From the NCBI GenBank assembly GCA_007133445.1, contig SLMR01000397.1, positions 1 to 8,962 of the forward strand: a stretch of DNA of 8,962 nt, written 5' to 3'. This stretch comes from Aquisalimonas sp. (GTDB taxonomy: Bacteria > Pseudomonadota > Gammaproteobacteria > Nitrococcales > Aquisalimonadaceae). Below are positions 1-7,755 of this stretch, piece by piece; within the stretch, counting starts at the first letter, position 1; each line of letters begins with the position of its first letter. The notes beneath the pieces were generated by a model. It saw only the letters and a program-made list of their open reading frames with translations, had not been told where the DNA came from and did not search any database. The translations under genes and the position numbers were made by a program.

Positions 1-436
1 CATCCAGCTGACCCTGTCACAGAAAGTGCCGGTGAGCGGCGCCGTGATCGTCACCACGCCCCAGGACATCGCCCTGCTGGATGCGCGCAAGGGCCTGCGC
101 ATGTTCGAGAAGGTCAACGTGCCCGTGCTCGGCATCGTCGAGAACATGAGCACCCATATCTGCAGTCAGTGCGGTCACGAGGAGCACATCTTCGGCGCCG
201 GCGGCGGGCAGCGCATCGCCGAGCAGTACGAGGTGGACCTGCTGGGCTCGCTGCCGCTGGCGCTGCACATCCGTGAACAGGCCGACGGCGGCAAGCCGAC
301 GGTGGTGTCGGACCCGGACGGCCAGAGCGCCGAATCCTACCGGGAGATCGCAAGGCGCGTGGCCGCGAAGCTCTCCCAGCAGTCCACGGAGACCGGCAGC
401 CGGTTCCCCAAGATCGTGGTCAATAAGGAGAGTTGA
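1..436 (+). CDS. apbC: Iron-sulfur cluster carrier ATPase ApbC/Mrp (3' part; 5' end outside window)
   Basis: This is the C-terminal part of a Mrp/NBP35-family P-loop ATPase that carries and hands over [4Fe-4S] clusters to apo-proteins in the cytosol. The reading frame is open from base 2 to the TGA at 434-436 and gives 144 residues. Family hallmarks are visible: the stretch IQLTLSQKVPVSGAVIVTTP, then ENMSTHICSQCGHEEHIFG, whose CxxC pair (residues 54 and 57 of the visible part) is the motif that binds the bridging cluster in the dimer. The Walker A motif and the N-terminal domain must lie upstream of the window. A GTG at 26 is internal, because homology continues upstream of it to the window edge. 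The last 17 nt overlap the 3' end of the opposite-strand SDR gene. The family assignment is firm; the symbol apbC or mrp is a matter of naming. Confidence 0.93.
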   Translation, partial: IQLTLSQKVPVSGAVIVTTPQDIALLDARKGLRMFEKVNVPVLGIVENMSTHICSQCGHEEHIFGAGGGQRIAEQYEVDLLGSLPLALHIREQADGGKPTVVSDPDGQSAESYREIARRVAAKLSQQSTETGSRFPKIVVNKES

Positions 437-1280
437 CCCCGTTCGCTTCCAGTATGGCCTCGTAACCGGCGCGGTAGTCGGGGTAGCGGAAGGTGTACCC
501 ACTGGCGACCAGGCGATCGTTGCGGCAGCGCTTGTTGCTGCCCCGCACCCCGCCGGCAGAGCCGGACTCCTTCGGCGGACGCGGCAGGCCGAGCCGGTCC
601 GCGAGCCAGTCCACCAGTTCCTCCTGGGTGCAGGGGTGATGGTCCACGCCCACGTAGAGCGGGGCGGGGTCGTGCAGGTGGAAGAGGTGCACCAGCGCAC
701 CGACGCAGTCATCCCGGTGGATGCGGTTGGTGTACTGGGGTGGGTCGGTGACGACGGGCTCGCTGTTGCGGACCTTGCGCAGCATCCGCTCGCGCCCGGG
801 GCCGTAGATACCCCCGAAGCGGATTACCACGCCCGGAAAGGGGCTGTCTGCCAGGAGCTGTTCGGTCTCCAGCAGGCGGTACCCGGAGAAGCCGCCGGGC
901 TCGGCCGGCGTGGTCTCGTCCACCCAGCTGCCGTCGGTGATGCCGTAGACGGAGGAACTGCTGACCAGGATGATGCGCCCGGGCGACTGCCCCTGCCGCT
1001 GCAGTGCGGCCAGCAGGTTGCGCATGCCCTCCACGTAGGCGAGACGGTAGGCCTCATCCTCGAACCGGCCGGGCGTGGCGATGAAGTACACCGCGTCCAG
1101 ATCTGCCGGCAGCTCCGGCAGGCCGTCCGCCTGTGAGAAGTCCCCGCCCACGGCCTGGATGGGTGCCGGCACCAGTTCCGGCCGGCGCCGCAGTCCCCAG
1201 ACCCGGTGCCCTTCGTCGGCCAGTGCGACCCCGACACCGCTCCCAAGGTCGCCACAACCGGCGATGAGTATGTTCGCCAT
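420..1280 (-). CDS. Atypical short-chain dehydrogenase/NAD-dependent epimerase-like protein (YeeZ-like)
   Basis: This encodes a 286-aa Rossmann-fold protein of the extended/atypical SDR group that includes E. coli YeeZ. It probably binds NAD(P) in the cytosol; the substrate is unknown. The N-terminus MANILIAGCGDLGSG carries the glycine-rich nucleotide loop (G8-C-G-D-L-G13), followed by GHRVWGLRR at 24-32 at the end of the second strand. A serine run (VSSSSVYG, 106-113) sits where SDRs have the catalytic Ser. The usual YxxxK motif reads Y134-R-L-L-E138, so the lysine is absent, which is known for some atypical SDRs. RFGGIYGPGR (154-163) and NRIHRDDCVGA (185-195) match epimerase-like relatives. 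The start at 1280 is preceded by a GAGGG ribosome-binding site 5 nt upstream. The frame runs open far upstream, but that stretch is antisense to trmH and has no support. Its 3' end overlaps apbC by 17 nt. Confidence 0.85.
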   Translation of the reverse strand: MANILIAGCGDLGSGVGVALADEGHRVWGLRRRPELVPAPIQAVGGDFSQADGLPELPADLDAVYFIATPGRFEDEAYRLAYVEGMRNLLAALQRQGQSPGRIILVSSSSVYGITDGSWVDETTPAEPGGFSGYRLLETEQLLADSPFPGVVIRFGGIYGPGRERMLRKVRNSEPVVTDPPQYTNRIHRDDCVGALVHLFHLHDPAPLYVGVDHHPCTQEELVDWLADRLGLPRPPKESGSAGGVRGSNKRCRNDRLVASGYTFRYPDYRAGYEAILEANGVNSPY

Positions 1281-1391
1281 CGGAGCCCTCGCTATTGCCG
1301 TAGAATACCGCGTCCGACAGAACCCTGACCCATGCGCGGGACGGGTGCAACCGTCCTGGCCGCCGGAGCAAACGAGGAGAGTACGCCAGCC
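1281..1391. promoter_or_regulatory. Divergent intergenic region between the SDR gene and trmH
   Basis: This 111-nt gap must hold the 5' signals of both divergent genes. On the minus strand a TATTCT hexamer (plus positions 1302-1307) lies 21 nt before the SDR start and could be a -10 element, but there is no convincing -35 at the right distance. On the plus strand GAGGAG at 1374-1379 is the likely trmH ribosome-binding site, 12 nt before its ATG. I found no operator-like dyad. The promoter role follows from gene orientation rather than from strong boxes. Confidence 0.4.
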
Positions 1392-2069
1392 ATGAGTGCC
1401 GAGCGTCTGCGCCGCATGCGGCAGGCCCTGATGAAACGCCAGCCGGATCTGACAGTGGTCATGGCCGGCGTGCACAAGGAGCACAACGTCTCCGCGGTCA
1501 TCCGCAGCTGCGATGCCGTGGGCGTGCCGGTGCTGCACAGCGTCGGCCAGGAGAGCCGTCTGGCCATCAAGCGCACCGCCTCCGCCGGCGTGACCCGCTG
1601 GGTGAAGCTGCAACAGCACGAGGACATTGCTACCGGGCTGGCGCAGTTGCGTGGAGAGGGGTTTCAGCTCGTGGCCGCGCACGCCTCGTCCCGGGCGGTG
1701 GACTTCCGCAGCGTGGACTACACGGTGCCCACGGCGGTGATCCTGGGCCAGGAGCTGGAGGGCATGCCGGCGGACGCGGCGGCGGCGGCCGACACCCACA
1801 TCGCCATTCCCATGGCCGGACTGACAGAGTCGCTGAACGTCTCCGTGGCGGCGGCCGTGACTCTCTACGAGGCCCAGCGGCAACGCGCCGCCGCCGGCTT
1901 CTACGACCGGTGCCGCATGGACGACGAGACGCTCCGGCGCACGCTGTTCGAATGGCTGCAGCCGAAGATCGCGCGCTACTGTCGCGAGCGGGGTCTGCCC
2001 TATCCGGAGCTGGATGAGGAGGGGCACGTGGTGGGTGGTGCCGAGGCCATCAGCGGGACCCGGGACTAG
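1392..2069 (+). CDS. trmH: tRNA (guanosine-18-2'-O)-methyltransferase TrmH
   Basis: This is a 225-aa SPOUT-class methyltransferase that transfers a methyl group from S-adenosylmethionine to the ribose 2'-OH of G18 in the tRNA D-loop. The three SpoU/TrmH motifs are present: motif 1 HNVSAVIRSCDAVG at 31-44 (N32 and catalytic-type R38), motif 2 ILGQELEG at 117-124 (E121), and motif 3 IPMAG...SLNVSVAAA at 139-155 (S147, N149), which forms the trefoil knot. The C-terminal YEAQRQR and KGLPYP-like (RGLPYPEL) segments match E. coli TrmH, as does the length. I chose ATG 1392 because homology begins just after it and GAGGAG lies upstream. An in-frame ATG at 1332 would add 20 residues without family support. 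The gene is monocistronic here, with a divergent neighbour upstream and a convergent one downstream. Confidence 0.93.
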   Translation: MSAERLRRMRQALMKRQPDLTVVMAGVHKEHNVSAVIRSCDAVGVPVLHSVGQESRLAIKRTASAGVTRWVKLQQHEDIATGLAQLRGEGFQLVAAHASSRAVDFRSVDYTVPTAVILGQELEGMPADAAAAADTHIAIPMAGLTESLNVSVAAAVTLYEAQRQRAAAGFYDRCRMDDETLRRTLFEWLQPKIARYCRERGLPYPELDEEGHVVGGAEAISGTRD

Positions 2070-2104
2070 TGCGGCTACCTGCACCCGCGGCTAGTGCGGG
2101 TACC
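2066..2104. repeat. Short near-direct repeat carrying both convergent stop codons
   Basis: The 14-mer CTAGTGCGGCTACC at 2066-2079 recurs as CTAGTGCGGGTACC at 2091-2104 (13 of 14 identical, 25 nt apart). The first copy contains the trmH TAG stop; the second contains, on the opposite strand, the TAG stop of the lytic transglycosylase gene. Within it, ACCCGC (2083-2088) and GCGGGT (2096-2101) can pair as a 6-bp stem with a 7-nt loop. That could be a weak bidirectional terminator, but there is no T-tract on either side. Confidence 0.4.
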
Positions 2105-2708
2105 AGCGCTCCTCCATGGCGCGGAAGACCCGTTCCGGATACCACGTTTGCCCGAGGCTGCCGTTGTAGCGGGCCAGCGCGCGGGTGAGATTGCCGTCTT
2201 CCTTGTCCAGGTAGTGACGGAGGATGGTGGTGCCGAAGCGCAGGTTGGTCTCCATGTGGAAGAGGTTGTCGTCGGGGCGGCCGATCTCCTCCAGCCAGAA
2301 CGGCATGATCTGCATCAGCCCGCGCGCGCCCACCGAGGAGATAGCATACTTGTTGAAGTTGCTCTCCACCTCGATGACAGCAAGGACCAGCTCGGGCCGG
2401 AGATCGGCCTCGCGGGCCTCGAAGTGCACCTGCCGCAGCAGCTCCAGGCGCTGGTCGTCGTCCGGCACCTGGCTGGCCAGCCGCTGGCTCATGTCCATGA
2501 GCCAGACCTGGGCGACGAAGCGGTTCTCGAAACTCTCCGAGCGCTCCACGGCATCCTTGAGGCGGTCGCGCAGCTCCGGTTCGACGGGGTGGCGCTCCTC
2601 TTGCGCCGCCGCTCCGCCCAGGGCGGTGCAGACCAGCAGCAGGAACGCCAGCGCGACCGCCGCCGCGGATCTACTTCTGCAGCCGTTCGAGAAGATGGTC
2701 CACCACAT
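2091..2708 (-). CDS. Secreted lytic transglycosylase, SLT domain
   Basis: This is a 205-aa exported murein lytic transglycosylase, predicted to cleave the MurNAc-GlcNAc bond of peptidoglycan in the periplasm with formation of 1,6-anhydroMurNAc. A Sec signal peptide is evident: basic residues at 11-13, a hydrophobic core from about 15 to 32, and a likely cut after AAA at 33-35. The single Cys at 27 has no proper lipobox. The SLT domain covers about 100-195: AVIEVESNF (110-118) supplies the catalytic glutamate E115, [10 protein letters not shown] lies at 127-136, and RYNGS (180-184) stands where many SLT enzymes have AYNAG. No alternative ATG or GTG lies between the first codon and the signal peptide core, so the start at 2708 is nearly forced. 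It lies within proS (38-nt overlap) with AGGAAG 12 nt upstream, suggesting translation coupled to proS. Confidence 0.88.
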   Translation of the reverse strand: MWWTIFSNGCRSRSAAAVALAFLLLVCTALGGAAAQEERHPVEPELRDRLKDAVERSESFENRFVAQVWLMDMSQRLASQVPDDDQRLELLRQVHFEAREADLRPELVLAVIEVESNFNKYAISSVGARGLMQIMPFWLEEIGRPDDNLFHMETNLRFGTTILRHYLDKEDGNLTRALARYNGSLGQTWYPERVFRAMEERWYPH

Positions 2709-4380
2709 GGTCGACGGGCACTTCCTGGTTGTCCGTGTCCCGGCGCCCGCGGTACTCCACCACGCCGTGATCGAGACCGCGGTCGCCGATGGCGATGCGG
2801 TGCGGAATGCCGATCAGCTCCATGTCCGCGAACTTGACCCCGGGGCGGGCGTCGCGGTCGTCCAGCACCGCTTCCACGCCGCGGGACAGCAGTTCCTGGT
2901 AGATGCGCTCGGCGGCCTCCGCCACGCGTTCGGACTTGTTCATGTTGATGCCTACCACCGCCACGGTGAACGGGGCGATGGCCTCGGGCCAGATCATGCC
3001 GTTGGCGTCGTGGTTCTGCTCGATGGCGGCGGCGACGATCCGGGAGACGCCAATGCCGTAGCAGCCCATGGCGATGTAACGGCTGGCGCCGTTCTCGTCC
3101 AGCACGGTGGCGTTCATGTCCTCGCTGTAGCGGGTGCCGAGCTGGAAGATGTGCCCGACCTCGATGCCGCGGGCCACGTCCAGTCGTCCGCGACCGTCGG
3201 GGCTCGGGTCGCCGGCCTGGGCGTCGCGCAGGTCGGTGGGTTCGGGCTCGGGCAGGTCGCGGCCCCAGTTCACGCCCGTGAGGTGCTGGCCATCGCTGTT
3301 GGCGCCGCAGACGAAATCCGCCATCGCGACGGCGGCGTAGTCAGCCAGGACGGGGAGTTCCAGTCCGACTGGCCCCACGGACCCCGGATCGCATCCGGCT
3401 GCGGCGCGTACCGCTTCGGGCGTCGCCATGGTCAGCGGCTCGGCGACCGCCGGGTGTTTCTCGGCCTTGAGTTCGTTGAGGTCGTGGTCGCCGCGCAGCA
3501 GCAAGGCCACCACGGGCGCCTCGGTCCCCTGGACCAGGAGGGTCTTGAGGCAGCGGTGCAGGGGGACGTCCAGGAACGCCGCCAGGGCGTCCATGGTGTG
3601 GACGCCGGGGGTGTCCACGGGGGTCAGTTCGGCCGTGGCGGCGGGACGGCCGGTCACCGGCGGCAGGGTGGGGGCGAGCTCCACGTTGGCGGCGTAGCCG
3701 CTGCTGTCAGAGAAGACGATGGCGTCCTCGCCGGAGTCCGCGAGGACGTGGAATTCGTGAGAAATGCTGCCGCCGATCGCCCCGGAGTCTGCCTGCACGG
3801 CACGGAAGTTCAGGCCGGTGCGTTCGAAGATGCGGCTGTAGGTGTCGTACATCACCTGGTAGGTTTCGGCCAGCGAGCCCGCATCCAGGTGAAAGGAGTA
3901 GGCGTCCTTCATCAGGAACTCGCGCGCGCGCATGACCCCGAAGCGCGGCCGCGTTTCATCCCGGAACTTGGTCTGGATCTGGTAGAGGTTCACGGGTAGC
4001 TGCTTGTAGCTGCGAATCTCGCGGCGCACCAGATCCGTAATCACTTCCTCGTGGGTCGGGCCATAGCAGAAGTCGCGCTCATGGCGGTCCTGGAAGCGCA
4101 GCAGCAGCGGGCCGAACTTGTCCCAGCGACCGGTCTCCTGCCACAGCTCCCCGGGCTGCACGGCGGGCATGAGCAATTCCACGGCGCCGCTGCGGTTCAT
4201 CTCTTCCCGCACGATCTCCTCCACCCGGCGCAGCACGCGCAGGCCAAGCGGCATCCAGGTGTAGAGGCCCGCCGCCAGCTTGCGGATCATGCCGGCGCGC
4301 AGCATCAACCGGTGGCTGACAATCTCGGCGTCAGCGGGGGTTTCCTTGGTGGTGGACAGGGGGAATCGGGAGAGTCGCAT
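2671..4380 (-). CDS. proS: Prolyl-tRNA synthetase (bacterial type, with editing domain)
   Basis: This is a 569-aa class II aminoacyl-tRNA synthetase that charges tRNA-Pro with proline in the cytosol. The N-terminus [20 protein letters not shown] is typical of ProRS. The catalytic core shows the GPTHEE proline-binding loop (107-112), motif 2 [10 protein letters not shown] (139-148) and motif 3 GCYGIGVSR (439-447). Residues from about 230 to 400 form the inserted editing domain that removes mischarged alanine; its lysine K279 (CLKTLLV) falls at the same residue number as the known E. coli editing lysine. The anticodon-binding domain runs from about 468 to the end. Length matches the E. coli enzyme (about 572). 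ATG 4380 fits the family start; the frame runs open to 4497 without similarity. An AGGAA lies 12 nt upstream. The neighbours are the DUF4124 gene 147 nt upstream and the transglycosylase gene overlapping its end. Confidence 0.97.
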   Translation of the reverse strand: MRLSRFPLSTTKETPADAEIVSHRLMLRAGMIRKLAAGLYTWMPLGLRVLRRVEEIVREEMNRSGAVELLMPAVQPGELWQETGRWDKFGPLLLRFQDRHERDFCYGPTHEEVITDLVRREIRSYKQLPVNLYQIQTKFRDETRPRFGVMRAREFLMKDAYSFHLDAGSLAETYQVMYDTYSRIFERTGLNFRAVQADSGAIGGSISHEFHVLADSGEDAIVFSDSSGYAANVELAPTLPPVTGRPAATAELTPVDTPGVHTMDALAAFLDVPLHRCLKTLLVQGTEAPVVALLLRGDHDLNELKAEKHPAVAEPLTMATPEAVRAAAGCDPGSVGPVGLELPVLADYAAVAMADFVCGANSDGQHLTGVNWGRDLPEPEPTDLRDAQAGDPSPDGRGRLDVARGIEVGHIFQLGTRYSEDMNATVLDENGASRYIAMGCYGIGVSRIVAAAIEQNHDANGMIWPEAIAPFTVAVVGINMNKSERVAEAAERIYQELLSRGVEAVLDDRDARPGVKFADMELIGIPHRIAIGDRGLDHGVVEYRGRRDTDNQEVPVDHVVDHLLERLQK

Positions 4381-4527
4381 CGGCCTGTGTTGTTCCTTGT
4401 GGCTGTCGGAGGCCCGTTGCCATTGTTCGCCGCAGGGACGGGTGCTGCCCGTGCCGTTGTCCGGGCACGAGCGGCGCGGCGGCACAGAATACCGCAAGCC
4501 GCCACGCCGGAAACAGGGCCTGTCGGA
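4381..4527 (-). promoter_or_regulatory. Spacer between the DUF4124 gene and proS, probable proS 5' region
   Basis: This 147-nt spacer contains no gene I can support. On the minus strand a TATTCT hexamer (plus positions 4486-4491), with only a poor -35 (TTTCCG, 16 nt further upstream), could start proS transcription and would leave a leader of roughly 100 nt. Small overlapping dyads exist, such as TGCCCG/CGGGCA at 4449-4454 and 4461-4466 on the plus strand and ACGGG/CCCGT around 4439-4453, but none is a convincing terminator. Whether proS is read from its own promoter or from the DUF4124 gene cannot be decided here. Confidence 0.25.
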
Positions 4528-4953
4528 TTAGCAGTACTCGTCGAGAAATTCCTGTGCTTCCTCCAGGCGCTCTTCCCGCTCCTCCGGCGTGATCACCTGG
4601 GTCTCGCCGCCATCCTCCTGGATGCGGCGCACGGATTCGTCGGCGTAGACCTCGGCATTCTGACGGGCGTTGTCGCACATCTCCTCCATCGCCGCATCGT
4701 CGGTACCGGAGCCGTCGTCAGCCGGCTCCTCTTCCGCTGTCTCGGTGTCGTCCGCCTCGGCCTCGTCCTCCGCGTCGCTGGCCGGCGGCGGAGGCTGGGA
4801 GGCGCCGTCAACACGCTCGGCGTCCACGCCGTGGGGTGGGTTCTGACCGAAGTGCACCTGGCCGTGGTCATCCGTCCAGCGGTAGATGTCCGCCAGCGCC
4901 GGGGCCGCCAGGCTGAGTCCGAGGGTGGTCAGTAGCAGGGTTCGAAGAATCAT
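4528..4953 (-). CDS. Secreted DUF4124-domain protein with acidic linker
   Basis: This is a 141-aa exported protein of unknown function. The signal peptide is clear: MILR, a hydrophobic stretch at about 5-18, and a likely cut after ALA at 19-21. The mature protein opens with IYRWTDDHGQVHFGQNPP (23-40), the DUF4124 signature (Y-x-W-x-D-x-x-G-x-x-x-F). Next come a short polyproline stretch (54-57) and a linker at 60-91 with 17 Asp/Glu in 32 residues and no Lys or Arg. The C-terminus (from about 92) is charged and helical-looking, with the only two cysteines of the mature protein (C93 and C141), which could pair in the periplasm. ATG 4953 is chosen because AAGGAAGG sits 4 nt upstream and the signal peptide begins there. 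A longer open frame to 5061 has neither. It lies upstream of proS on the same strand and is divergent from ilvN. Confidence 0.85.
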   Translation of the reverse strand: MILRTLLLTTLGLSLAAPALADIYRWTDDHGQVHFGQNPPHGVDAERVDGASQPPPPASDAEDEAEADDTETAEEEPADDGSGTDDAAMEEMCDNARQNAEVYADESVRRIQEDGGETQVITPEEREERLEEAQEFLDEYC

Positions 4954-5238
4954 GTCGCCTTCCTTGTGTCGCGTCCCAGGGGGCGAGGCCCGTCTTGACG
5001 TTCCCCGCAATCCACAGTAGCTTTGCGCCCTTTCACAGCCGGTAACATGGCTGTTTCTCATGCGTTTTCCATCGCCGTCGGGTGGTCAGGTGCTGGCAAC
5101 CCCGAACGGTACGTGCCGCCTCCGCGGTGCCGAGAGTCCACGGTGGCCGCCGCTGGAGAGCGTCGGGCCTGCCGCCCGGGAGTCGCGAGTTCCGACGTGG
5201 CGCCGTGCGACGTGAGATAACTGTCTGAGAAGGATCGT
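4954..5238. promoter_or_regulatory. Divergent intergenic region between the DUF4124 gene and ilvN
   Basis: This 285-nt region is the longest non-coding stretch in the window. A TTGACG at 4995-5000, followed 17 nt later by TAGCTT (5018-5023), is a possible plus-strand promoter for ilvN with a leader of about 200 nt; the -35 is good and the -10 poor. A small stem CGGGC/GCCCG with a 5-nt loop lies at 5164-5178. The ilvN ribosome-binding site AAGGA is at 5230-5234. A 57-codon frame (5047-5220) is present but is not rich in Ile, Val or Leu, so it does not look like an ilv attenuator leader peptide. I see no trace of an acetolactate synthase large-subunit gene. Confidence 0.35.
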
Positions 5239-5733
5239 ATGCGCCATATCATCTCCATCCTGGTCGAGAACGATTTCGGCGCCCTTTCCAGGGTGGCCGG
5301 GCTGTTTTCATCCAGAGGCTACAATATCGAATGTCTCACGGTCGCGCCCACCGATGATCCCACATTGTCGCGGATGACGCTGGTGACCATCGGTGATGAC
5401 AGTATCATCGAGCAGATCATCAAGCAGCTCAACAAGCTCCTGGACGTGGTCAAGGTCATGGACATGACCGAAGGCAGCCACATCGAGCGGGAGATGATGC
5501 TGATCAAGGTGGCAGCCTCCACCGGCGAGTCGCGGGAGGAGATCAAGCGGCTCAGCGATATCTTCCGGGGGCGCATTCTCGACGTCACCGAGCGCGTCTA
5601 CACCGTCGAGCTCACCGGCGCCAGTGCCAAGCTGGACGCCTTCATCGACACCCTGGGGCACAACACCATCCTTGAGGTGGTTCGCTCCGGTGTCATCGGC
5701 ATCTCGCGGGGCGAGAAGCACCTGCGGGTCTGA
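5239..5733 (+). CDS. ilvN: Acetolactate synthase small (regulatory) subunit
   Basis: This is a 164-aa regulatory subunit of acetohydroxyacid synthase, which activates the large subunit and makes it sensitive to valine in the first common step of Val/Leu/Ile synthesis. It is closest in length and sequence to E. coli IlvH (163 aa). The N-terminal ACT domain (about 4-78) contains NDFGALSRVAGLFSSRGYNI (11-30) and LTVAPTDDPTLSRM. Residues N11, G14, N29 and A36, which in E. coli IlvH form or neighbour the valine site, are all kept, so feedback inhibition by valine is expected (inference). The C-terminal domain includes FRGRILDVT and ends GISRGEKHLRV. AAGGA is 4 nt before the start. It is followed after 66 nt by ilvC. 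The catalytic subunit gene is not beside it, which is unusual. ilvH would be an equally valid name. Confidence 0.95.
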   Translation: MRHIISILVENDFGALSRVAGLFSSRGYNIECLTVAPTDDPTLSRMTLVTIGDDSIIEQIIKQLNKLLDVVKVMDMTEGSHIEREMMLIKVAASTGESREEIKRLSDIFRGRILDVTERVYTVELTGASAKLDAFIDTLGHNTILEVVRSGVIGISRGEKHLRV

Positions 5734-6816
<1,083 letters not shown>

Positions 6817-6823
6817 TCAGGCG

Positions 6824-6866
6824 CTCGTGTCCCGTCCCGGGAGGGCTTTCCCGGACGGGACACGAG
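6824..6866 (+). terminator. Strong stem-loop after ilvC, probable terminator or 3'-end element
   Basis: CTCGTGTCCCGTCC at 6824-6837 pairs perfectly over 14 bp with GGACGGGACACGAG at 6853-6866. After one bulged C (6838), GGGA (6839-6842) pairs with TCCC (6849-6852), giving about 18 bp in all with a loop of 6 nt. It begins 7 nt after the ilvC stop. There is no T-tract downstream, so it is either a non-canonical terminator or a barrier that protects the ilvC mRNA 3' end from exonucleases. Because of its symmetry it would also form in minus-strand RNA. Confidence 0.7.
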
Positions 6867-6880
6867 GTGCTGGATCATGG

Positions 6881-6926
6881 GCCCCGGGAGCACGTCGGTC
6901 GTCCCCCGGGGCTGCTGTGGTATCGT
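6881..6926 (+). promoter_or_regulatory. Possible pssA promoter with overlapping inverted repeat
   Basis: An extended -10-like sequence TGGTATCGT (6918-6926: TG, one base, then TATCGT) lies about 44 nt before the pssA start. No good -35 is present, which would be tolerable for an extended -10 promoter. Just upstream, GCCCCGGG (6881-6888) and CCCGGGGC (6905-6912) form an 8-bp inverted repeat around a 16-nt centre that would overlap the -35 area. It could be an operator or only a GC-rich coincidence. Confidence 0.25.
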
Positions 6927-6969
6927 CGAGGGTCCGTTCATTCGCCCAGCCCGGAGGGGTTTCACCGGC

Positions 6970-7734
6970 ATGGCCACAGAGCAACGACCGAGGCGCCGCG
7001 GCATCTACCTGTTGCCCAATCTGTTCACCACGGCCGGGCTGTTCTTCGGATTTTTCGCCATTATCTCGGGCATCAACGGCGAGTTTCACCTCGCTGCCTG
7101 GGGGATCTTCGTGGCAATGGTGATGGACGGGCTCGATGGCCGCGTGGCCCGGTTGACCAATACCCAGAGCGATTTCGGGGTCCAGTTCGACAGCCTCTCC
7201 GACATGGTCTGCTTCGGGCTGGCGCCGGCAGTGATCATGTACCAGTGGGCACTGGGTGACCTGGGTGGTCTTGGCGATCTCTGGAGCAAACTGGGCTGGA
7301 TCGGTGCGTTCACCTATGCGGCCTGCGCTGCCCTGCGTCTGGCTCGCTTCAACACGCAGGCAGGCGTCTCCGAGAAGCGCTATTTCCAGGGGCTGCCCAG
7401 CCCCGCCGCGGCCGCCGGACTGGCCAGCATGATCTGGTTCGGCGCAAGCCTCGGTTTCGACGGTAGCAGCGCCAAGGTTCTGGCGCTGGTTGTGACCGTG
7501 GCCACGGGGCTCCTGATGGTGAGCAACTTCCGTTACTACAGCTTCAAGGAAATCGATTTCCGCTATCGGGTCCCGTTCATCGTGATGGTGATCCTGGTGC
7601 TGGTGATCGCATTCGCCTCGATCCATCCGCCACTGGTGCTGTTCCTGGCCTTCCTGGCGTATGCGTCCTCGGGGCCGGCGTTCACGCTGATTCAGCGGCG
7701 GCGCCAGCGTGCCGCCGGGCGCCGGGGCGGGTGA
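6970..7734 (+). CDS. pssA: CDP-diacylglycerol-serine O-phosphatidyltransferase (membrane type)
   Basis: This is a 254-aa integral inner-membrane enzyme that joins serine to CDP-diacylglycerol to make phosphatidylserine, the precursor of phosphatidylethanolamine. The full CDP-alcohol phosphotransferase signature is present: D56-G57-x2-A60-R61-x8-G70-x3-D74-x3-D78, whose aspartates bind the metal. [10 protein letters not shown] (139-148) is typical of the PssA branch and separates it from PgsA. Hydrophobic segments occur at about 20-34, 40-53, 80-95, 108-122, 147-162, 168-184, 202-217 and 220-234. The C-terminal tail (243-253) is strongly basic. ATG 6970 has GGAGGGG 10 nt upstream and fits the family N-terminus. 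The open frame extends upstream to 6877 without homology. It is the Bacillus-type transmembrane enzyme, not the peripheral PLD-like PssA of E. coli. An ilvC-pssA neighbourhood is common in gammaproteobacteria. Confidence 0.93.
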   Translation: MATEQRPRRRGIYLLPNLFTTAGLFFGFFAIISGINGEFHLAAWGIFVAMVMDGLDGRVARLTNTQSDFGVQFDSLSDMVCFGLAPAVIMYQWALGDLGGLGDLWSKLGWIGAFTYAACAALRLARFNTQAGVSEKRYFQGLPSPAAAAGLASMIWFGASLGFDGSSAKVLALVVTVATGLLMVSNFRYYSFKEIDFRYRVPFIVMVILVLVIAFASIHPPLVLFLAFLAYASSGPAFTLIQRRRQRAAGRRGG

Positions 7735-7755
7735 TCGGTACGGGCCCATGACGCC

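Noticed and set aside
1281..2084. Upstream extension of the minus-strand SDR frame, giving a possible 554-aa protein
   Set aside because: The extra part is antisense to trmH, is rich in His, Gly and Arg as expected of a GC-rich shadow frame, and has no ribosome-binding site; the SDR homology starts exactly at the Met at 1280.
2609..2708. Lipoprotein signal (Cys 27) in the lytic transglycosylase
   Set aside because: The residues before the cysteine are L-L-V, which does not fit the lipobox (small residue at -1); cleavage after AAA at 33-35 looks more likely.
2224..3999. Plus-strand open frame of 591 codons opposite proS
   Set aside because: It is a reading-frame shadow of proS, caused by high third-position GC, without recognisable domains or a ribosome-binding site.
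1302..4495. Ten-base sequence GCGGTATTCT on the minus strand upstream of both the SDR gene and proS, as a shared promoter motif
   Set aside because: Repeated 10-mers are expected by chance in 9 kb, and no matching -35 accompanies either copy.
5047..5220. 57-codon plus-strand frame upstream of ilvN as a possible ilv leader peptide
   Set aside because: It has no Ile/Val/Leu run, no ribosome-binding site and no adjacent terminator/antiterminator pair; the composition is that of random GC-rich DNA.
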